From NCBI GenBank assembly GCA_030844895.1, contig CM061231.1, positions 86,586,706-86,650,705 of the forward strand: a stretch of DNA of 64,000 bases, given 5' to 3'. Positions 58,131 through 64,000 of the stretch are shown here, one piece after another (within the stretch, counting starts at the first letter, position 1; each line of letters begins with the position of its first letter). A program made the translations under genes and the position numbers. The DNA comes from Ambrosia x helenae (lineage: Eukaryota; Streptophyta; Magnoliopsida; Asterales; Asteraceae). The notes below the pieces were generated by a model that searched no databases, had not been told where the DNA came from, and saw only the letters and a list, made by a program, of their open reading frames with translations.

Positions 58131-58550
58131 TTTAAGAAAAAAGCTCGACAAAATTACACGGATGGTGCCTGTGGTTTTCATGTAATAACGCCTTAAGGTA
58201 CTAAGCAACTATTTTAGCTTCTTTAGGGCCCATGGTTTAGTTTTTGTAACGAAAATAGGTATTAAGGTTTGTTTTTGTAACAATGTTGGGTACTAATACT
58301 AACTATCATTAAATTTTGTGTTAACTTTAGTTAAAGTGATTAAAATGCCTTTTTATAAGCTAGAGGGGCCTTTATGTATTAAACTTCATTTACAAAACCT
58401 TTAGTACCCAAACATGAAACTTTAGATAAACCACAGGGACTAACCATGTAATTAACTCATTTTTTTATTGAATGTATTTATTTTTAAGATTTATAATTAA
58501 ATAAGGAATATTTAATTAAAACATTGTTTTATTAAATATACTAGCTTTTA

Positions 58551-59214
58551 TGCCGGAGCGTCCTGAGGTTGAAAAATATAACAATTCTAATAATACTAAT
58601 ACTAATAGTAATAATTATTACTCTTGTAATTAAATAAATAAAAAAATAACATTGCTATAAGGTGACACCATATGTTGCAGTGTTGCGCGATTCTTTCTCC
58701 TAGCTTCTCTTGATGAAGTATACATATGCATCTTTAAAAGAGTAAAATTCTAGTGAAAGCATAGCGATTGGGCTGAATTTCAACATCGTAGATAAGAACC
58801 TGGTTTAAAAGAAAAAACATTATTAATGAATAACCTGAACACTTTGTGTTTTTTTTCCTGTATGAACGAAACCCCACAAAAATAGTCGTTTTTTTCTCTG
58901 TTTTTTATATAGAACTATGGTACTCGTTGGAAAGATAATAAAACGCTCGTTAATTTGGTGTAATTTTTTTCTTTAAAAAATCTCGTATATAAAAGATATT
59001 AACGTTTAAAAATTATGGGAGGAAACATAAGTAAGAAAAATTCAAATTTGTTTTTAAATTCTTTTTTCCTATAATAACTCAATTTAAATTTAGTAGATTA
59101 GGTTTTATATTATTATTTTTTTTAACTTGCCACATGGCATGACACATGGCACACTCAAGGAGGAGAATGCCTCCTTGAATGCCATGTCATTAAAATGACT
59201 TTCTTTTATAATAT
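58551..59214 (-). mobile_element. Helitron-like segment A
   Basis: The minus strand starts at about 59214 with TATTATAAAAGAAAGTCATT then GACATGGCATTC, and ends GCTCCGGCATAAAAGCTAG at about 58551, followed by T. A TATAAAAGAAAA-type 5' end and a CTAG 3' end fit non-autonomous plant Helitrons. The 3' hairpin is weak. Confidence 0.42.
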
Positions 59215-59215
59215 A

Positions 59216-59633
59216 CAAGTTGATTACCCCAGGAAGGTCCCGAGGTTGAAAAATATAATATGACGTGATAACCTATTGCAAATGGCTCAAGTTAACTAAC
59301 CACAAAATCTCCCAATCACTGCATGTCTATAGTATTCTAATCAATAATAACTCATATTCCCTAACCTAAAACCTAATCATTTTTCATCTAAACAATCACT
59401 TATGTAAGCTCCAACTATTCAAAAACTCACCAATCTCTAATGACTCCTATAATTCCTAACCTAATCAACTAAACAATCACTTAAATTTGAAGTTGTAACC
59501 ATTAAAAACTTATCACATATATGTACCAAGTCTCACAATACTAGTATTGATACATAACCTAAAATAATGTATAACTCTAATATTAACACATATCATAAAT
59601 GCTAAAAAATGCATAACTCTAATATCAATATTC

Positions 59634-59687
<54 letters not shown>

Positions 59688-61090
59688 ACTCAGTTAATCT
59701 CACCTATAGCAAAGCTAAGGTAGGGTCTGAGGAGGGTAAGATGTAGACAGCCTTACCTCTACCCCTAAGAATAGAGAGGCTGCTTCCAGTGAGACCCCCG
59801 GCTCGATGTGGTTTGGTATCAAGCCTTGGACATAAGACACAAAACACTTAGCAATCGTGACAAACCCGATCGGTGCATGTACCCCTTTGTCTTTTGGCTA
59901 TCAATGCCACCACATGATGCATGATTAACCGTCCGTCGTTTTTAATGTTATTTTCACGAAATTAGTAAAATAACATTAAAACTAATATCAATATTCAATA
60001 CATAACCTAAAATAATGTATAACTCTAATATTAATACATGATTTGCATAATGTTTCTGTTTCCCAATTCAATATAGGAATCACCTCCTGAAACAAAACAT
60101 ACATCAAATTACATATTAGTATTTTTTTAGGCAAATTAGAGTTACTAAAAATTTAACAATCCAACAATCATTACAGTTGCGAATATAATACTCAAATTCA
60201 GATAACTGTAATCCAAATACAAAGAAGACGATGAAGGCATATGTGATTAGAACTCGTTGTATCTCTGTAAAAGAAACCGTCGTCGTAAGAAAATTGAAAC
60301 AATAATCAAATACATAAACCAAAATCGCAAATCAAAATCATAAGAAAATAGAGAGATTAGTACCTTATCACTTTAGCTATATAACCCCTCAAAGAAAGTG
60401 CATTTGCTCTGGTATGATCTGTAGGTAGCATTAAAATTATTCGTAGCATAATGAACAAATCTGGTAGGAGTCGCTGCTTGATATAACTGATGAAAGTTAA
60501 TTGAAGTTTAATAACTCAAAACATTTAATAAATCCTATGTAAACATAAAGATTTTACTAAACGATTGAAAAGAAAAAAAAGTCTAAATCAAAAAGTAAGT
60601 ATGAATAGGTTGGACACAATTACCAACACTAACTCTACACCTAGAGATGCGATCATAACTTTCATTCATGCTTCATTCCTTTTCTTCGTTCTTGTATTTA
60701 GCTACAAAGAGCCAAAGGCTCTGCCTTCGAAACCGTACCCTGATCCTTCTTGATGTGTGTGCAACAACCAAGGAGGCTGCTGTCATGACGGTTGTGGAGC
60801 TCGGTTGAGCGGCAGGTAGGTTGAAGAATATAGGTTAACTTGGAATGTCTCCACATGACACGGCCGCTAGGTTGTAGAGGGAGAAAGTGATTGAGAATAA
60901 AAGAGATTATTAGTGTTTGTGGATGACTTGAAAAGACGCCCATGAAGTTTTAGGGTTTTTTTTTTTGGTTAAATAAGGAAAATACTCAAAAACACCAAAA
61001 ACACTCAATTATTAAGCCATGTGGCACTCTCAAGGGGAGGTTGAGGCCTCCATTGCACGCCACGTCAGCATATACGTTTTCTTTTATAGA
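59216..61090 (-). mobile_element. Helitron-like segment B, abutting segment A
   Basis: The minus strand begins at about 61090 with TCTATCTATAAAAGAAAACG and TGACGTGGCG. It ends near 59216 with AACCTCGGGACCTTCCTGG and CAACTTG. The 3' end resembles that of segment A (ATTTTTCAACCTC...) but ends CTTG instead of CTAG. The contents include a SINE. Tentative. Confidence 0.4.
59637..59981 (-). mobile_element. SINE with (TGA)n-type tail and 18-bp TSD
   Basis: CTAATATCAATATTCAAT is present exactly at 59619-59636 and 59982-59999. Between them the minus strand reads CCGGGGGTCTCACTGGAAGC, then GGTAAGGCTGTCTACATC and CAGACCCTACCTTAG, ending in about 15 ATG/TGA units (59637-59685 as ATC on the plus strand). 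Such 3' modules with simple-repeat tails are typical plant SINEs. The pol III boxes at the 5' end are not obvious. Confidence 0.75.
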
Positions 61091-61146
61091 TAGATATAGA
61101 TAGATATAGATATAGATATAGATATAGATATAGATATAGATATAGA
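61083..61146. repeat. (TAGATA)n microsatellite
   Basis: About ten TAGATA/GATATA units lie at the putative 5' end of Helitron-like segment B. Confidence 0.95.
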
Positions 61147-61170
61147 TTTATCCCATTATTTATAAAAATA

Positions 61171-61283
61171 AATCCAAGTTATTAGATTAATAGTTGTAAC
61201 CATAAAGAAAACATTTAACTTAATGTTAGATGGACTTGTGTTATGGACTTATGGTTACAACTATTAATCTAATAACTTGGATT
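61171..61283. other. Perfect 35-bp hairpin
   Basis: 61171-61205 (starting AATCCAAGTTATTAG) is exactly complementary to 61249-61283, with a 43-nt loop. Outside it, a looser AAAGAAAACATTT pairing continues. Probably a small foldback element. Confidence 0.9.
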
Positions 61284-61977
61284 TAACTTATAAAAATGTT
61301 TTCTTTATGTGATTGAATTAAGTGTTATTTTTGGCCAAAAAGATGCAAACCCAATTCAAGAAAATTAAAAAAGATAGAAACAAACAGAAGTTGAATTTTT
61401 ATAAATAAAAAAAAGAAAGATTTTTTTTCTTCTTCAAGAACTGGTAGGTTTGGACCTACAAGGTAAAAATCATTTTTGAATTTCATTAAAATCCATAAGT
61501 AAATTAATAACATTTAGAATGTTTTATCTATTTTAGAAGTGTATTTATTTTTATAAATAATGGGATAAATATATTTAATAAAACAATATGTTTTAATTAA
61601 ATATTCCTTATTTAATTATAAATCTTAAAAATAAATACATTTAATAAAATAATGAGTTAATTACATGGTTAGTCCATGTGGTTTCTCTAAAGTTTCATGT
61701 TTGGGTACTAAGGGTTTTGTAAATGAAGGTTATTACATAATGGCCCCTCTAGTTTATAAAATAACATTTTTATCACTTTAACTAAAGTTAACACAAAATG
61801 TAACGATAGTTAGTATTAGTACCCAACATTGTTACAAAAACAAACCTTAATACCCATTTTCGTTACAAAAACTAAACTATGGGCCCTAAAGAAGTTAAAA
61901 AAGTTGCTTAGTACCTTAAGGCGTTATTACATGAAAACCACAGGCACCATCCGTGTAATTTGGCCAAAAAGCTCTTA

Positions 61978-62163
61978 AGAATACGAATAGAATGCAATAT
62001 AGTGGTGCATATACGTCTTAACCGGCGAGAATCATATGAATCAAGTAGTATAGTAATTCACGCGGTTCTCGCAAAGACCAAGTACAATGGGTAAAAACGA
62101 AAATTCATATTTTTTTACTTGATTTAGAATTGAAGAGAATAAAAGTCCTTTTTTAATAGATTA
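61978..62163. other. Plastid ccsA-ndhD spacer remnant
   Basis: The sequence between the MULE-like target duplication and the ndhD end (GAATACGAATAGAATGC onward) fits the intergenic spacer between ccsA and ndhD, because ccsA ends just left of the insertion and ndhD ends just right. Confidence 0.65.
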
Positions 62164-62592
62164 CTATCTATAAAAATAATTAGATAGACTACCCACCTTG
62201 TCTATTGACAATAAAAGAACAAAATCAGGGTACATACCAATATCTATTACAGGTAGAAAAATGGAGATGGAAATAAATAACTCGCTCAGTCCAGAGTAAA
62301 AAACATTAGAGTTTGAAGTATTAAATAACTTGTATCCATAGAATATCTGGCGTGACATCGAAGTTAATGTCATTCCAATTGCCATTACAAAAGTGATGGC
62401 AATTTTGGGCAATAAAAAATATTTATGGCTTATAATTATTTCAACAAAGACTAGCACCTGTGCAACAAAACCACTCATATCCAGTAATGCAAGGGAAGCT
62501 AATAAAAAAAGTGAATTTGCATTGTTAGTTGAACTAAAAGAATTATCAGTTTGTAGGGCTTTATTGGATGATATCCAAATTGACGAGACCAA
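62164..62592 (-). pseudogene. ndhD: Plastid ndhD 3' end, decayed
   Basis: This open frame of 142 residues contains MSGFVAQVLVFVEIIISHKY, FLLPKIAITFVMAIGMTL, RQIFYGYKLFNTSN and SELFISISIFLPVIDIGMYP, matching the C-terminal membrane part of plastid NADH dehydrogenase subunit 4. It lacks roughly eight residues after IGMTLT, and its 5' part is missing, so it is not a working gene even though the frame is open. Confidence 0.88.
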
Positions 62593-62634
62593 GGATTGAT
62601 GGGCGTGGCAAGGTGAGGCTTCAGGTATGTTTTC

Positions 62635-63274
62635 CTATGATGCACCGAAATGGCAGATAGGTGCCGTCCTCTGTACCCGATACTCCCCGGGGACGGAAAC
62701 GGGTACGGGGACGAGGGAAACGTTTTCTTGCCGATTCTTGACCGATTCGAAAAGTCAAAGACTGTTTGTCCCAAGTTTCCATTAATTTTTAGGGTTTTAT
62801 CCCTTTAAAAGATGAAGAAACCGATGCTTACCTGGGATGAATGAAGAGAAATAAAGAAGAAATAATGATTAATCGAAGCTCACTTGGTGATTTCAAGGTA
62901 GAAATTAGGATGGCGGCTGCTATATCCATTAAAATAATGATTTATCGAAGCTCACTTGTGTCTTTCCTTTTAACTAATTTACAGTTTTTATCCTCTAACT
63001 TATAGTATTTATTAAAATTACCCAATTCTTTTAGATGTTTAATGCTTCAAGATGTATATTTGAATTTTTAGGTTGTAGATATCTCTGATGCATGGAAACG
63101 TATGAATATATTTTGGGGTTTTTGATACATTATCTATAATATATATTTATTTCTTTTATGTATTTATTTCGGTACCGGTGCCGTACCCGTTTCTTGATTT
63201 TTTGAGTTTTGTCATTTCCCGTTCCCGTACACGTACCCGCTTCTCGTTCTTGTACCAGTTCCCGTGCAACATAG
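62635..63274. mobile_element. hAT-like non-autonomous element, second copy
   Basis: The left end is CTATGATGCACC; the right end reversed is CTATGTTGCACGGGAAC, then GGGTACGTGTACGGGAACGG and GACAAAACTCAAAAA as in 19370-20280. The flanks ATGTTTTC (62627-62634) and ACGTTCTC (63275-63282) agree at six of eight bases, an aged 8-bp TSD. It is in the opposite orientation to the other copy. There is no coding sequence. Confidence 0.8.
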
Positions 63275-63339
63275 ACGTTCTCACTTGGTTCGGTTAAAAG
63301 GTTAGTGATGGAATAACGGAATCGATTGATAATAGTAGT

Positions 63340-63633
63340 TTGTTTGTGCTTAAATGGTGCAAATGGATATCCAGTAAATGTAATACATTTGTGTGGCATA
63401 CGGAAATAGATAGGTTACTGACTAGGAAGACTATTGTGAGAGAAATATCCGTGTTGATTGTCATAATTGTGTTTTTTTGTGGTGAAAACGAAGAATCGGC
63501 TGAACATATTTTTACGGCTTGCTCGATTGCCATACGGGTGTGGCAAGCTCGGTTGGATATGCACAGACATGTTGGTTTATCTCAGATCCGGTATGAGGAT
63601 TTTCATGATCAGATAGTAATTATTTCATGTTAG
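63340..63633 (+). pseudogene. LINE fragment: zinc-binding region of a non-LTR reverse transcriptase ORF
   Basis: The reading WCKWISSKCNTFVWHTEIDR, LLTRKT, FFCGENEESAEHIFTACS and IAIRVWQARLD matches the zf-RVT region that lies C-terminal of the RT domain in plant L1-type elements (C-x-n-G-E-E-S-x-x-H-x-F-x-x-C). The first Cys of the usual CxxC is replaced by Phe, and nothing of the RT or endonuclease remains nearby. The hAT-like element lies just upstream. Confidence 0.75.
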
Positions 63634-64000
63634 GAGGATATGGAAGATGAGGAGTGATTGGCTCCACAATATATCAAAAAGATATTAAACAAGTGAATTT
63701 CGCGTTAGATTAATTAGTACAGTATCAATTTAGCACATATGATATACCTATATCTTTCTCTCATCATTATTGAAATATCAATCACACCAAAGTATAACAA
63801 TCACAAATATCATCATCATAAAAACCAGTATAACAATTCAAAAACATCATAATCTAGGCCGGGTTCACCATATCATCCAATATTAAACCCTAAATATTAA
63901 ATCAACTAAATGTAAAGCAACCAAATCAAACCAAACCTAACAAACTAATAATAAAAATAATCATTCAACCCCAACACATACCCATCTAAGACTTCCGAGT
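63634..64000. other. Unassigned window end
   Basis: AT-rich sequence without a recognisable gene. It may include the 3' part of the LINE remnant. Confidence 0.4.

Larger units (their letters stand above)
56058..58137. other. Chloroplast-derived DNA (NUPT), left part
   Basis: The segment contains diverged plastid pieces in non-plastid order: trnV-GAC and the trnV-rps12 spacer (56058-56745), clpP exon 1 and intron 1 (about 57181-57540) and the ccsA 3' end (57960-58130). Stretches 56746-57180 and 57541-57900 have an organellar look but I could not assign them. A run of G at about 57908-57921 lies before the ccsA piece. Substitutions and frameshifts show long residence in the nucleus. Confidence 0.82.
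58147..61965. mobile_element. MULE-like element with about 400-bp TIRs
   Basis: The left arm (58147 to about 58550) and the reverse complement of the right arm (about 61560-61965) match along their length: AAATTACACGGATGGTGCCT, AATAACGCCTTAAGGTACTA, TTTGTTTTTGTAACAATGTT and so on. AAAAAGCTC (9 bp) is duplicated at 58138-58146 and 61966-61974. A 9-bp TSD with long TIRs is the hallmark of Mutator-like elements. There is no transposase. The centre carries Helitron-like segments, a SINE, microsatellites and a hairpin. Confidence 0.88.

Noticed and set aside
60565..60753. Small ORF with a hydrophobic segment, like a secreted peptide precursor
   Set aside because: A signal-peptide-like stretch alone is weak evidence; it lies in the middle of a transposon and the reading runs out at a stop without a conserved motif.

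Overview
The window is nuclear DNA from a flowering plant. It is a pile of nested transposable elements, with no intact host protein-coding gene that I can recognise. The element families present are Tat-lineage Ty3/Gypsy with antisense ORFs, SIRE-type Ty1/Copia with an env-like ORF, very long 'TGTAACA...TGTTACA' solo LTRs, a Cassandra TRIM, and hAT-, MULE- and Helitron-like elements. The mix and the style of the copia third ORF fit a large eudicot genome, and I would guess Asteraceae. That last step is inference; no marker gene settles it. Everything here was read by eye, without database searches.

Layout. 1-7190: AT-rich DNA with a 167-bp satellite array (1066-2420), two inverted-repeat elements (about 4775-5760 and 5750-6170), a G-rich tract and a (TA)n tract. 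7200-20980: a three-level nest. A long-TIR DNA element with a 10-bp target duplication contains a Tat retrotransposon (8150-20570, minus strand). The Tat 5' LTR in turn contains a hAT-like element (19370-20280, 8-bp TSD). The Tat element has a broken gag-pol on the minus strand and, between pol and the 3' LTR, a spliced antisense gene plus a small second antisense ORF on the plus strand. 20981-25477: unassigned DNA holding three exons of a BIG BROTHER-like E3 ubiquitin ligase gene, without its RING exons. 25478-32953: a second Tat element reduced to its 3' LTR and antisense gene, split by a Cassandra TRIM (5S rRNA-derived LTRs) next to a long solo LTR.

32954-52085: a SIRE/Maximus-type copia element on the minus strand (LTR, env-like ORF, pol, gag). 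Its gag/pol junction region is split by two long solo LTRs of one family in opposite orientation (43400-45979 and 46200-48377), each with a 5-bp TSD. Its 5' LTR is missing; at about 52085 it abuts the gag leader, PBS and LTR of another Gypsy element (to about 53329). 53330-56057: unassigned DNA, a perfect hairpin, a possible Helitron end and a Tat-type solo LTR (55020-55937, TSD GCCCC).

56058-62592: chloroplast-derived DNA assembled from non-adjacent plastid regions (trnV-GAC/rps12 spacer, clpP exon 1 and intron, ccsA end, ndhD end). A 3.8-kb MULE-like element (58147-61965, 9-bp TSD) sits in the ccsA-ndhD spacer and itself carries Helitron-like segments and a SINE with an 18-bp TSD. 62635-64000: another hAT-like element and a LINE fragment.

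No ORF of the autonomous elements is intact: stops and frameshifts break every gag, pol and env-like frame. By eye the two Tat LTRs differ at about ten sites over roughly 520 shared bases, so that insertion is neither brand new nor ancient. The most interesting biology is the spliced antisense gene carried by both Tat elements, the plastid-DNA mosaic, and the captured E3-ligase exons.
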